From contig NZ_SZNM01000013.1 of the NCBI RefSeq assembly GCF_005870085.1, positions 1 through 64,000 on the forward strand: a stretch of DNA of 64,000 bases, given 5' to 3'. Position 1 is the first letter of the stretch, and the number at the start of each line of letters is the position of its first letter. The notes under the pieces are model-generated. The model worked only from the letters and a program-made list of their open reading frames with translations. It made no database searches and had not been told where the DNA came from. Origin of the DNA: Aquibacillus sediminis. Lineage in GTDB: Bacteria > Bacillota > Bacilli > Bacillales > Amphibacillaceae. A program made the position numbers and the translations under genes. This document shows, in pieces, positions 25,751 through 34,299 of the stretch.

Positions 25751-25788
25751 CCTCCTTGAGTATATATGTTTGTCCCACATCCTTGTGG
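25751..25788 (-). promoter_or_regulatory. CsrA-binding hairpin and ribosome binding site in the hag leader
   Basis: CCACAAGGATGTGG (25788-25775) folds with AGGA in the loop and contains ACAAGGATGT, a near-perfect CsrA target. The AAGGAGGA ribosome binding site (25758-25751) supplies a second GGA 20 bases later. In B. subtilis CsrA binds two such sites in the hag leader to block translation until FliW removes it. Confidence 0.78.
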
Positions 25789-25838
25789 TTTTAACTAAGT
25801 AAACTAAAGTCGGCCGCCTTTAGTCGCTTACATATATA

Positions 25839-25865
25839 TTATCGGAGGAATTTTTGATATGTTTA
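25839..25865 (-). promoter_or_regulatory. Sigma-D promoter of hag
   Basis: TAAA, 15 bases, TCCGATAA on the minus strand, about 100 bases before the start codon. An ACTAAAG/CTTTAGT hairpin lies near the start of the leader. Confidence 0.8.
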
Positions 25866-26093
25866 ATCTTTTTTTGTATTATTTTTTAATAAATTGATTA
25901 AATCTGTCGAAACGCTTGCTGCTTCGCTGTTTTGTTGTTGTATATCTAGATATACTTCCATGCGGTGTATATCCACTCGTTTAGGGGCTTCAATTCCTAG
26001 CTTGATTTGCTCACCATCGATACCTAGAACTTTCACTTCAATGTCATCGCCAATTTTAATCGCTTCATTAATCTTTCTTGTTAGCACTAACAT
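25863..26093 (-). CDS. csrA: Carbon storage regulator CsrA
   Basis: The 76-residue protein begins [20 protein letters not shown] and has [20 protein letters not shown] followed by the VHR-like DIHRMEVY. These strands form the RNA-binding dimer. It should bind the hairpin in the hag leader (25775-25788) and repress flagellin synthesis. The gene starts 1 base after fliW ends, and hag follows after the sigma-D promoter, whose -35 overlaps the csrA stop. Confidence 0.96.
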   Translation of the reverse strand: MLVLTRKINEAIKIGDDIEVKVLGIDGEQIKLGIEAPKRVDIHRMEVYLDIQQQNSEAASVSTDLINLLKNNTKKD

Positions 26094-26094
26094 A

Positions 26095-26547
26095 TTAGTC
26101 CTCCTTTACCTGGGAGGTAAGTTGTTGGTTGAATAGCATCTCTTTAGTCGAATACTGCTTCAGGTTGGTAATATATTGTTTCCCTTTTTGTTTTGTTTGA
26201 TTGATCACGACGGGGGCTTGCAAATTGACGGTACTTTCTTCAAACGGGTCTTTTAAGGATACTATTGAAAAAATCAACACATCTTTTTCTGAAGCTATCT
26301 CTAATAGTTCCACTGTATTGTCATCAAGATCAAATGCATAGTCGCGCACAAAATGATAGGGATTGACGACAATAAAAGCAGGGTCTGGATTTTGTGTCGA
26401 TTGTAACACATGAAAAACAGAGTCCTTTTCTAGTGGTAGTAGCACAAAATGTTTTTCCTCTACAAATCCTGGTACACCTTGTGGGAATGTAACGATCTTT
26501 TCCTCATTAATAGCTAGTTCACCAAAGTATTTCGTCTCTATGTTCAT
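26095..26547 (-). CDS. fliW: Flagellar assembly factor FliW
   Basis: The 150-residue protein matches FliW ([58 protein letters not shown]). FliW binds either free flagellin or CsrA, so that hag mRNA is translated only when flagellin is being exported. It lies between yviE and csrA, as in B. subtilis. Confidence 0.96.
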   Translation of the reverse strand: MNIETKYFGELAINEEKIVTFPQGVPGFVEEKHFVLLPLEKDSVFHVLQSTQNPDPAFIVVNPYHFVRDYAFDLDDNTVELLEIASEKDVLIFSIVSLKDPFEESTVNLQAPVVINQTKQKGKQYITNLKQYSTKEMLFNQQLTSQVKED

Positions 26548-26563
26548 TATTTCCGACCTTTCT

Positions 26564-27154
26564 TTAAATCATAATTTCAAAACCGCCTACGCCTTTGTAC
26601 TTAAGGTTGTCAAAATCAACTTCCACATTCGGTTTATTTGCGGAAAGTTCTACATTTCCTTGTTGATACTGATGGGTTGGCTTGTTTGTTTGCACATCAA
26701 TAATTGGCTCATTCCGTTTCACATTCGTATGTACTTCGCTTGGTTGGTAATCAATTTTAACCGCTCCATGTGATGGGATCCAGCCAATATTAAATTGTTT
26801 TGGTTGACCTTCACTATTCTGTTTCGCCTGTTGAGCAATTGGATTACCACCATTCTCTATCTTCATTAATTCATCGCCTTCTCGAGCGCGACGAGCAGTT
26901 CCTTCCGCGACGGCTTGTTTCGCATTTTGGGCTGCTTCTTCTGTTCGTTCAAACACATTTTTCAAGTCCATGTCATACCAAGCTTGACTCTGATCAATCG
27001 ACAGTTTCGATGGTGTGCGTTCGATGGTGACATCCGCTTTCGGTTGTTGAATCGATTGCTCTGCTTGCGGTTGCTCGATATGTTGCTTAGCTGGATTTGT
27101 TTTCATGCTAATTTGCGCATCCTGAGTTTGTATACGAATTTGAGGCATCTCCAC
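26564..27154 (-). CDS. yviE: YviE-like protein (DUF6470)
   Basis: The 196-residue glutamine-rich protein begins MEMPQIRIQTQDAQISMKTN and has repeated beta-type phrases (PKADVTIERTPSKLSIDQSQ AWYDMDLK, VKIDYQPSEVHTNVKRNEP). Its place between flgL and fliW identifies it as YviE, a conserved protein of unknown function in late flagellar operons. In this genome flgL is displaced 2.6 kb upstream by a repeat element carrying a group II intron, so yviE-fliW-csrA probably need their own promoter. Confidence 0.88.
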   Translation of the reverse strand: MEMPQIRIQTQDAQISMKTNPAKQHIEQPQAEQSIQQPKADVTIERTPSKLSIDQSQAWYDMDLKNVFERTEEAAQNAKQAVAEGTARRAREGDELMKIENGGNPIAQQAKQNSEGQPKQFNIGWIPSHGAVKIDYQPSEVHTNVKRNEPIIDVQTNKPTHQYQQGNVELSANKPNVEVDFDNLKYKGVGGFEIMI

Positions 27155-27738
27155 ATTTATTACCCCCTAACTGCATTGAACTTGGTTAGATTCTATTATT
27201 ACCTAGCCTAACAAACTTCCTTAATTTTCAAACCTATAGTAAAAAGCCTTGCCACTAAATAAGATGACAAGTGCTTTGTGAATTATATTAAGTTCTTTTC
27301 ATAAACGTTGCTTTTTATTGCGAAGTAGCTATATACTGCAGAATAGCTATTGTAATCTGCTTTCTTCTATTCTGATTAAAATAAGTGTTATAGCATCGCT
27401 ACGTCAGAATACTACGCTTTCCATGGGCACGGCCTCAGCTAACTTGGTAAAGAAAACCACTTTACCAAGTTAGCTGAGGCTCGCGCTGTTCCCATAGGAG
27501 TCTCCGTATTCTGCCTTCGCTGATGTATGTTTTCTAATTAATGATACGTGTGTATACTCTATCCTTTAGAAAGATTAAGAAGAGCCATTTATTACTTAAA
27601 TATGAAACAACCAACTCTCCAAAATTCAATGCACACAAACAGCGGAGGAAATACACGGAGACTCCTACGGGAGGAAAGGCCTAGGTGAGACCCCGCAGCG
27701 AGGGACGAGCGAGGAGGCTCATCAGCCGCCCGTGGAAA

Positions 27739-29670
27739 GTCGAGTAGGCGGGGCCTCTCCTCTGGGATTGCGCCCCTTACCCCTCACAGATCCGTACGTG
27801 CCCAATTAAGGCATACGGCTCTTCATGACATCATTCACATCAGTTTCAAAGACCTTTACTTGAAAATAAATTGACCCTAATTTTGGGTTTTGGCAACGGA
27901 TTTCTTGCGAGAAATTTCTCGAATTTTTCCCATGTAAATGTTCGTTTCTGACTTCGTCTATTTCTCCATTTCCAAGTTAAATACAACACTGTTCGATAAA
28001 AGGTTTTGATTTCATTATAATTATCTGACACCCCATAATAATTATAGTGTCCTCCAAGTTTCCTTCTAATTGAATCCACCAATTCCTTTTCATCCATGTG
28101 TCTATTCCTTCGGATCCATTGCTTGTACGTCTTGATTTTCATTTTGAATTTCTTGGGACTAGTCTTACGTTTGAGCCGATATCGCCCATTCTTTCCTTTG
28201 CCCCAATAGTGTCTAAATCCTAGAAAATCAAAGGTTTCTGGTTTACCATTACCTCCATTTCCTCGTCCGTTCTCTGAACCTCTACCAAATCGAATGATTT
28301 TCGTTTTCTCCTCGGCTATACTCAATTTAAATTTCTTTAACCTTGAGATTAGCTCTGCATAGAATATCCTTGCATCATCTTTTCTCTCGAAGCAACATAC
28401 AAAGTCATCAGCGAAACGAACTATTTCTGCTTTACCTTTGCATAGTCGTTTCTTGACATAAACTTCAAACCAGAGATCTAGGACATAATGAAGATAAACG
28501 TTAGCTAGTATTGGTGAGATGACACCTCCTTGGGGTGTTCCTTCCTCTGTACTTATAAATTTACCTTCTTCCATTATTCCTGCTTTTAGGAATCGTTTGA
28601 TCAGTCTGAGGAAGTTAGGGTCCGCAATATCGTGTTCTAAGAATTTCATTAACCAATCATGGTCAACGTAATTAAAGAATCCTTTAATGTCCGCATCTAC
28701 CACATATTGACTCTTTGGGTGCATAATACTATTATCCAAAGCCCTCAGAGCTTGGTGTTGGTTTCTTCCAGGACGAAATCCAAATGAAAGATCTTTGAAT
28801 TTCTGCTCATAGATTGCGTTCAGTATTTTGCCTATAGCCTTCTGAACAATCTTATCTTCAAATGCAGGTATCCCTAACGGTCGGACACTATTTCTGTCCT
28901 TAGGAATATATGTCCGTCTTGATGCTTGTGGTTTATATGCTTGCCTTTTCATCCGAGAAACTAAATCCTCTAAATTGGTTTCAAGGTTCATTCCATAAAG
29001 TTCTTTAGTCTGTCCATCTATCCCCGCCGCCTTTCCTGTTGGCAGTTCTAGATAACATTCCTCTAATGTCTGTTTGTTCAACAATGGACTAAGGAGGTAA
29101 ATCGTTCTTTTGGTCTAGTCCTTGCAACTTCTGCTATTCTTGCTAATTTCGTTTTCATCTGTTTTCCCTACCTCTGTGTGTAGCATTTGTTTCCTTACCA
29201 AGATCGATGTTCATGTAACATCCCTTTCCTCCTCTGGCATTACCCAGAATCATCAGTACTATGGAGTTATCCGACTCCCTGCGAACCATTTGCCTCACTT
29301 CCTTTTGATCGGTTGTTCGGCATACTCTTGTGCTGTTCCTGAAGAGTACTTACCACAAAAGAGTTGCAGGGCCTCCCGAGGTCTCGTATGATCATTGGTT
29401 AACATGCCTGGCTCTTTGACCCCGGGGAAGTTTCTTTTAACTCGCCCTTTTCACGTTAAAAGAAATGTTGTCTTCCAGTCTACGCAAACCGTCGACCTTC
29501 CCAATGTAAATACTTTCGAGGCTCAATCACTTTCAGGCCTATTACCTTCCTGTCTACGCTTAGCACCCTACATCTCTATAGGTAGCCCAAGACTCGGTAT
29601 TGGCAACTTGGCTTAAGTCTTACCAAGCAGGAGTCCCACCTGCTAAATCATACGCCCTTTCTCGGCGCTC
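27739..29670 (-). mobile_element. Group II intron inserted in the repeat element
   Basis: Comparison with uninterrupted copies places the insertion exactly: GGAAATACACTCCGC / TTTCCACGGGC is split, and the intron begins GAGCGCCGAG at 29670 and ends CTCGAC at 27739. The first bases GAGCG depart from the usual GUGYG; the last two (AC) fit AY. Domain V is clear at about 27828-27795 (GAGCCGTATGCC, then GGGCACGTACGGATC), followed by a domain VI stem. It encodes a reverse transcriptase whose N-terminus is frameshifted. Confidence 0.88.
27846..29084 (-). CDS. Group II intron reverse transcriptase/maturase (5' frameshift)
   Basis: The 412-codon frame has reverse transcriptase blocks (GKAAGIDGQTKELYG, RPLGIPAFEDKIVQKAIGKIL, FGFRPGRNQHQAL, EGTPQGGVISPILANVYLHY), the catalytic FADD (EIVRFADDFVCC) and a maturase domain. 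It would have to start at a TTG. Just upstream, in another frame from the ATG at 29158, lies a typical intron RT beginning, MKTKLARIAEVARTRPKERF TSLVH, which would join LLNKQTLEECY if one base were restored near 29086. The gene is therefore probably a recent frameshift mutant; about 25 residues are out of frame. Confidence 0.88.
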   Translation of the reverse strand: MLNKQTLEECYLELPTGKAAGIDGQTKELYGMNLETNLEDLVSRMKRQAYKPQASRRTYIPKDRNSVRPLGIPAFEDKIVQKAIGKILNAIYEQKFKDLSFGFRPGRNQHQALRALDNSIMHPKSQYVVDADIKGFFNYVDHDWLMKFLEHDIADPNFLRLIKRFLKAGIMEEGKFISTEEGTPQGGVISPILANVYLHYVLDLWFEVYVKKRLCKGKAEIVRFADDFVCCFERKDDARIFYAELISRLKKFKLSIAEEKTKIIRFGRGSENGRGNGGNGKPETFDFLGFRHYWGKGKNGRYRLKRKTSPKKFKMKIKTYKQWIRRNRHMDEKELVDSIRRKLGGHYNYYGVSDNYNEIKTFYRTVLYLTWKWRNRRSQKRTFTWEKFEKFLARNPLPKPKIRVNLFSSKGL

Positions 29671-29785
29671 GCGGAGTGTATTTCCGCAGTGATATATTAG
29701 CACTCATTTCATAAGGGATAGTGGAGTTTTGCGCATTATATAGTTATAAGGCAATTACAACATTTTTAAAGAAAAGAGCCTAGTT

Positions 29786-30691
29786 TTACCGTAAAAAGTC
29801 CATCAATGTAGGCTGAATAATCCGTGATCCGGCGCTAAGTGCTGCGCGGTGGACACTTTCTTGGGTGGTTAAGTTCATAATGACTTCTTCCATGTCCGCA
29901 TCCTCATTATCTGACATCATTCTGGTTGCTGTTACTTCTTGGTCTTTAATACGATTCTCGATTAATTCAACCCGGTTCATTCGTGCACCTAAGTCAGCAC
30001 GAACGCTAACTACATCATCAATTCGATTATCAAGATTATTTAGAGCATCCTCTAATCCAGCTTGGTCATCATCTTTTAGTGCTTGAGAAAATGCTTCAAC
30101 ATCCTTAAAGACATTGCTATTTTCATCTCCGAATACTTCTTCAGGGTTAACGTTTACTGGAAGGTTTGTCCCATCTGCAACTTCAATTTTAACAGTATTT
30201 GTATTAGTAGAAAGCTGATCGATGGTTCCGTCATCATCGATCGATACTGGCGGTTCACCATCGGTTCCCGTCGTAGCTGTTCCATTAAAAATGTATTTAT
30301 TATTCACTTTCGTATTCGCTATTTCAACAAGGTGTTCTTTTAACTGGTCAACTTCTTCAGCAATGTTTTCACGCTGGCCTTCTTCATACGTTCCATTGGC
30401 TGCTTGGGTAGCTAACTCGCGGAGACGTTGTAGGGCTTGGGTTGATTTATCAAGCGCAGAATCAGAGTTATCCATCCAGTTATGCACTTCCCCAATGTTA
30501 CGCTGAAATTGTTCAATGTCCGAAACTTGGGAGCGATAATTCATTCCCTTCATCGCCACAACCGGATCATCCGATGGTTTATTAATTTTCTTACCAGTAG
30601 AAAGTTGGTCCATATATTTACCGAGATTGCTATAGCTATTACTAACATTACGCAACATGTTGTTCGATAACATCCCTTGGGTTACACGCAT
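29786..30691 (-). CDS. flgL: Flagellar hook-filament junction protein FlgL
   Basis: The 301-residue protein begins MRVTQGMLSNNMLRNVSNSY and has the flagellin-like N-terminal (QLSTGKKINKPSDDPVVAMKGM) and C-terminal helices (MNLTTQESVHRAALSAGSRIIQPTLMDFL). FlgL (HAP3) links FlgK to the filament. It starts 10 bases after flgK. The downstream gene in B. subtilis, yviE, is separated here by the interrupted repeat element. Confidence 0.95.
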   Translation of the reverse strand: MRVTQGMLSNNMLRNVSNSYSNLGKYMDQLSTGKKINKPSDDPVVAMKGMNYRSQVSDIEQFQRNIGEVHNWMDNSDSALDKSTQALQRLRELATQAANGTYEEGQRENIAEEVDQLKEHLVEIANTKVNNKYIFNGTATTGTDGEPPVSIDDDGTIDQLSTNTNTVKIEVADGTNLPVNVNPEEVFGDENSNVFKDVEAFSQALKDDDQAGLEDALNNLDNRIDDVVSVRADLGARMNRVELIENRIKDQEVTATRMMSDNEDADMEEVIMNLTTQESVHRAALSAGSRIIQPTLMDFLR

Positions 30692-30701
30692 TGTTATTCA
30701 C

Positions 30702-32246
30702 CTACCTTCCTACTAATCCCATATTGTTTATTACTCGATCGAGCATTTCATCAATTGTCGTCATACTTCTTGCCGCTGCATTATAGGCATGTTGGAATTT
30801 AATCATATTCGACATTTCCTCATCTAATGAAACAGCACTAACAGATTCCCTGTTTTCTTGTACTTGTTGTTTTAGGGCAGAAGCATTCTCGACCATGCGA
30901 TCTGCTTCTTGTTTCACGACACCCATTTCACCAATGGTCGATTCATAGTAACTCTTAATCGATGTATTTTTTCCAATGCCTACTTCTGGATTTGTAAAAA
31001 CATCTGCCAGTTTTTGTGCATTTTCTCCATCACCAGCATCACCATTTTTACTTGCAGCAATATGATCAGCATCATCAATGATTGTTTGACTAACTTTCAT
31101 CGTAGCAGCAGCTTGTGAGGCATCATCTATTTCAAAGAAACTTGGTGGTTCATTCCCTGATAAATTAGCACCTTGCTTATGTACCTTATTGAATTCATCA
31201 ACAAAGGTACTAGCCATTTCATCTAATTTACCAAGCATGTTAGGAAATTCACCACTGACATTTCCATCGCCGTCCACATATCCATTCGCTTCGACTAATG
31301 CTTTTAGTTTCCCGTTAGATTCAAAATCATTGGCATCGATCGTTATTTTATCTTCATCAGCAATAGTTTCAGGCGTTTCTTCGCCATTAGGTAAGTCATT
31401 TGGATTATAAAACACTAATTCATCCACGTTATTGTCGTCATTCATGTTCACATGCACATGGTTAATAGTATCGCTTTCTCCATTAACTAACTCCGTACCA
31501 CTACCGGCTAGGCTGACCGTTGCTTTTCCCATTGCCATGTCACTAGGTTGGCCTTTACTTGCGGTATATTCTACATCAATATCAGCTATTTCTGATAGTT
31601 GATCAATCAAGCGATCGCGCTCATCATATAAATCGTTCGGCAGCTGTCCATGTGGTTCAACAGCACCAATTTGCTGGTTGACGTTATTGATTTGCGTGAT
31701 CAATGAATTCATATCTGTTTCTGTAACATCGATTTCCCCTTTTAAATCCTCACGTACTCCTTCTAAGGATCCTGATAAATAGTTGAATGTCTCTGCAACA
31801 GCAATCCCTCGCTGTCTAACAACCGATCGAGCACCAGAGTCCTCTGGGTTCACAGATAGATCCTGTAAAGCATCCTTGAACTGATCCATCGTCTTCGATA
31901 ACCCTTGTTCGGATGGCTCATTCATCACATCTTCCATTTGCTTCATCGCATCTGCTTTCGTCTCATGATATCCTAATTTGTTATTTTCATCCCGGTATTG
32001 GACATCTAAAAAAGCATCACGAACACGTTCTACTGACCCCGCTTTTACCCCACTTCCAATTTGTCCTGGAATTTCTGGGCGGTTACGTGAGGCTGGTGGA
32101 AACGGACCTGTTTGTTCGAAATTCACACGTTGGCGGGTATAGCCTTCTGTATTCGCATTCGAAATGTTATGCCCTGTTGTATATAGAGCAGATTGTTGGG
32201 TGCTTAACGCACGTTTGGCAACTTCTAAACCATGAAATGTTGACAC
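30702..32246 (-). CDS. flgK: Flagellar hook-associated protein FlgK
   Basis: The protein of about 514 residues starts at a GTG (32246) with GGAGGA 6 bases upstream, giving STFHGLEVAKRALSTQQSAL YTTGHNISNANTEGYTRQRVNFEQ, the FlgK N-terminus; a longer frame to 32282 is unlikely. The C-terminus (MSNMIKFQHAYNAAARSMTTIDEMLDRVINNMGLVGR) is also typical. FlgK (HAP1) forms the hook-filament junction with FlgL. It lies 19 bases after flgN. Confidence 0.95.
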   Translation of the reverse strand: MSTFHGLEVAKRALSTQQSALYTTGHNISNANTEGYTRQRVNFEQTGPFPPASRNRPEIPGQIGSGVKAGSVERVRDAFLDVQYRDENNKLGYHETKADAMKQMEDVMNEPSEQGLSKTMDQFKDALQDLSVNPEDSGARSVVRQRGIAVAETFNYLSGSLEGVREDLKGEIDVTETDMNSLITQINNVNQQIGAVEPHGQLPNDLYDERDRLIDQLSEIADIDVEYTASKGQPSDMAMGKATVSLAGSGTELVNGESDTINHVHVNMNDDNNVDELVFYNPNDLPNGEETPETIADEDKITIDANDFESNGKLKALVEANGYVDGDGNVSGEFPNMLGKLDEMASTFVDEFNKVHKQGANLSGNEPPSFFEIDDASQAAATMKVSQTIIDDADHIAASKNGDAGDGENAQKLADVFTNPEVGIGKNTSIKSYYESTIGEMGVVKQEADRMVENASALKQQVQENRESVSAVSLDEEMSNMIKFQHAYNAAARSMTTIDEMLDRVINNMGLVGR

Positions 32247-32265
32247 GTTTTTTCCTCCTTGCCAC

Positions 32266-32766
32266 CTATGCCTTCGAATCAAACAAGGATCGTTTCACTT
32301 GTTGTGTGGCCTGTTGTTTATTTGCTTGGTTCCCGTAATTCATCGTTGTAAGCGATGGGGAGATCATATCCATCGTTAATTGAATAAACTGCATCGACTG
32401 CTTGGTTAATTGTTGGTTTAATTGTTCCTGTTGGCGCAATTCCACTAACGTTTCGGCTAACCTTGTTGTAACCGATTCTAAAGCTTGTTTATCTGTTCCA
32501 ACTAGATCGTCATCAATCATTACGGAAACCGTTATTGCTTGTGAATCCAGTCCGTTTACATGAGCCCAGTTCTCGACTAATTCCATTCGTTTTGTTTCCA
32601 ATTGGTTGATCGCCTGAACATATTTACGCTCTTGCAATAACAGTTCCTGTAAATAATCGATGTTATTTTTCGTTAAGGATTCCGTTTTTTTCTTAGAAAT
32701 GGACAATAAGTTGTCATGTAATGTCGTTATTTTTTTCAATACGTCAACAATTGGTTGAACGGACAT
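32266..32766 (-). CDS. flgN: Flagellar chaperone FlgN
   Basis: The 166-residue helical protein begins SVQPIVDVLKKITTLHDNLL and has LLLQERKYVQAINQLETKR, the FlgN family pattern. FlgN is the export chaperone for FlgK and FlgL, encoded directly downstream. GGAGAG precedes the start. Confidence 0.92.
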   Translation of the reverse strand: MSVQPIVDVLKKITTLHDNLLSISKKKTESLTKNNIDYLQELLLQERKYVQAINQLETKRMELVENWAHVNGLDSQAITVSVMIDDDLVGTDKQALESVTTRLAETLVELRQQEQLNQQLTKQSMQFIQLTMDMISPSLTTMNYGNQANKQQATQQVKRSLFDSKA

Positions 32767-32781
32767 GTGTCGTTCTCTCCT

Positions 32782-33048
32782 TTAGGCTTGGTTGTTCCAG
32801 AATTGGAGCATTTTCTTTGCTGTCTGTTTTGGATCGACCGTATACTCGCCAGATTCTACAGATTGTTTAATCTGCTCAACACGTTCGAGTCTGGCAGGAT
32901 CCACTTTCTCATTTTGCTGTAATTTCTTCGCTTCGTTCGATATTTGCAATTGGTCATTTTTATTGACTTCTTTTTTTATTTCCGCTTGTTTTTGCATTTG
33001 TTTTTGATACGGATTAAAGTTTGAGTGGTTTGGTCCTTGGATTTTCAA
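32782..33048 (-). CDS. flgM: Anti-sigma-D factor FlgM
   Basis: The 88-residue protein begins MKIQGPNHSNFNPYQKQMQK and ends with the FlgM sigma-binding helices (RLERVEQIKQSVESGEYTVD PKQTAKKMLQFW). FlgM holds sigma-D inactive until it is exported through a finished hook. The start is a TTG with GAGGTGAAAGG upstream. A perfect sigma-D promoter (33095-33121) precedes it, giving negative feedback. Confidence 0.95.
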   Translation of the reverse strand: MKIQGPNHSNFNPYQKQMQKQAEIKKEVNKNDQLQISNEAKKLQQNEKVDPARLERVEQIKQSVESGEYTVDPKQTAKKMLQFWNNQA

Positions 33049-33094
33049 GACCTTTCACCTCTTTCAACACTACGATTTTGTTCCTCTATACCTT

Positions 33095-33121
33095 ATATCG
33101 GCATAGTTACGAATTTGTTTA
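33095..33121 (-). promoter_or_regulatory. Sigma-D promoter of flgM
   Basis: TAAA, 15 bases, GCCGATAT on the minus strand, an exact match to the sigma-D consensus, about 47 bases before flgM. Confidence 0.9.
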
Positions 33122-33127
33122 GTACGA

Positions 33128-33541
33128 TCATCTAAATTTATAATACGTTCGAGCCTTTTTAGCTTCCTGTTCTTTATTTCTCTGTGACAGTGCATCGATT
33201 TCTTCCTGCTTTTGCAAGTCAGACGTGATTTCATCTGCACATTTTTCACATATGATACCATCGTTAATACTTGCACCACATTTTTCACAAGGATAAGAAA
33301 GGTTGGGGAACTGAGAGGGGCGCAATCGCTTTTCCTTAACGAATTTCATAATAACTTCTTCTTCCACACCAGTTGCCTCGACAATTTGTGGAATATTCGC
33401 TTGTCTATTTTTTCGTTGTTTTAAAAAATCATAAACCGTTCGAAATGCTGCTTCTTCTTTTTTATAACAGTCTCGACAAACTTGAATTGCACCTTTGACA
33501 AATAATGCACCACATTGTGGACAGTTTGCTAAATCTCCCAT
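33128..33541 (-). CDS. yvyF: YvyF-like flagellar operon protein
   Basis: The 137-residue protein has two zinc-knuckle pairs (LANCPQCGALFVKGAIQVCRDC near the N-terminus and YPCEKCGASINDGIICEKCA near residue 100) around a small helical domain, as in YvyF. I start it at the ATG at 33541 (GAGGTG 7 bases upstream). It lies between comFC and flgM, as in B. subtilis; its function there is not well defined. Confidence 0.92.
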   Translation of the reverse strand: MGDLANCPQCGALFVKGAIQVCRDCYKKEEAAFRTVYDFLKQRKNRQANIPQIVEATGVEEEVIMKFVKEKRLRPSQFPNLSYPCEKCGASINDGIICEKCADEITSDLQKQEEIDALSQRNKEQEAKKARTYYKFR

Positions 33542-33615
33542 TACTAACACCTCACGCACTTTTTTTTTATTATATCACATGCACGACTGCGTATATATAC
33601 TCCAAAATGCTCGTT

Positions 33616-34299
33616 TCACCCCCGTGCCAATGTATAAGCATATACTTTTGGGCATCCACTTTCTCGCAACACATTCGCCGCATGTCTCAAGGTAACACCT
33701 GTCGTATAAATATCATCGACCAAAATGACTGGTTTGTTTAATGGCGTTTTTACTTGGAATGGGTTGGCAGATGCAAGGCGGTCGTGGCGGGTTTTTTTGG
33801 ACTGTTTTTCACTATGGATCCGTGTTAACGCCTGTTGATAAGGGGTGTCTAAAACCTGCGCAAGTGCTTCTGCCTGGTTAAAGCTGCGTTCTTGGAGGCG
33901 CCTGTCACTTAGGGGAATCGGTACTAGAACAGCATCTTTTTTTATTTGTTTAAAGGTTATATTAAATTGGTCTCGAAACGCATCTGCAAACGCCTCTCTC
34001 AGCACGTAGTCTCCTCGATACTTCCATTTTGCAATTATTTCCTTCAAAAAATCATTGTACGTATAGACGGACTGATTAAATGCAAGTGCTCCTGCCAATG
34101 TGGGATGGTGTTCCCATTTTTGACAGTCGGGACAGACGGTTTGATCGGTCAGCCGACTACAACGTTTACATTGTTTACCGGCAATGCGTTCGAGTTTTGC
34201 TTCACAGCTGGGACACAGCTTAGGTTCAGGTGCTGGTTTGAACAATGTATTCCAGTTCACTTCCACTATGATTTCTTGGTCACAACTTAAACAATGCAC
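33616..34299 (-). CDS. comFC: ComFC competence protein (phosphoribosyltransferase fold)
   Basis: The 227-residue protein has N-terminal cysteine pairs for zinc (CLSCDQ, LCPSCEAK, CKRCS, CPDCQKW) and the phosphoribosyltransferase loop VILVDDIYTTGVTLRHAANV near residues 190-210. ComFC is needed for uptake of transforming DNA and works with ComFA. Its start overlaps the comFA stop by one base. No comFB lies between them, unlike in B. subtilis. Confidence 0.95.
   Translation of the reverse strand: MHCLSCDQEIIVEVNWNTLFKPAPEPKLCPSCEAKLERIAGKQCKRCSRLTDQTVCPDCQKWEHHPTLAGALAFNQSVYTYNDFLKEIIAKWKYRGDYVLREAFADAFRDQFNITFKQIKKDAVLVPIPLSDRRLQERSFNQAEALAQVLDTPYQQALTRIHSEKQSKKTRHDRLASANPFQVKTPLNKPVILVDDIYTTGVTLRHAANVLRESGCPKVYAYTLARG

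Larger units (their letters stand above)
27328..29743 (-). repeat. Dispersed two-hairpin element, copy 2, interrupted by a group II intron
   Basis: It lies in minus orientation. The left half is split between about 29671-29720 and 27640-27738, and the right half is at about 27390-27525. The ends TATATAATGCGCAAAAC (29743-29727) and a matching inverted copy near 27328-27350 are its terminal repeats. Without the 1,932-bp intron it would be about 485 bp. It sits between flgL and yviE, genes that are adjacent in B. subtilis. Confidence 0.82.
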
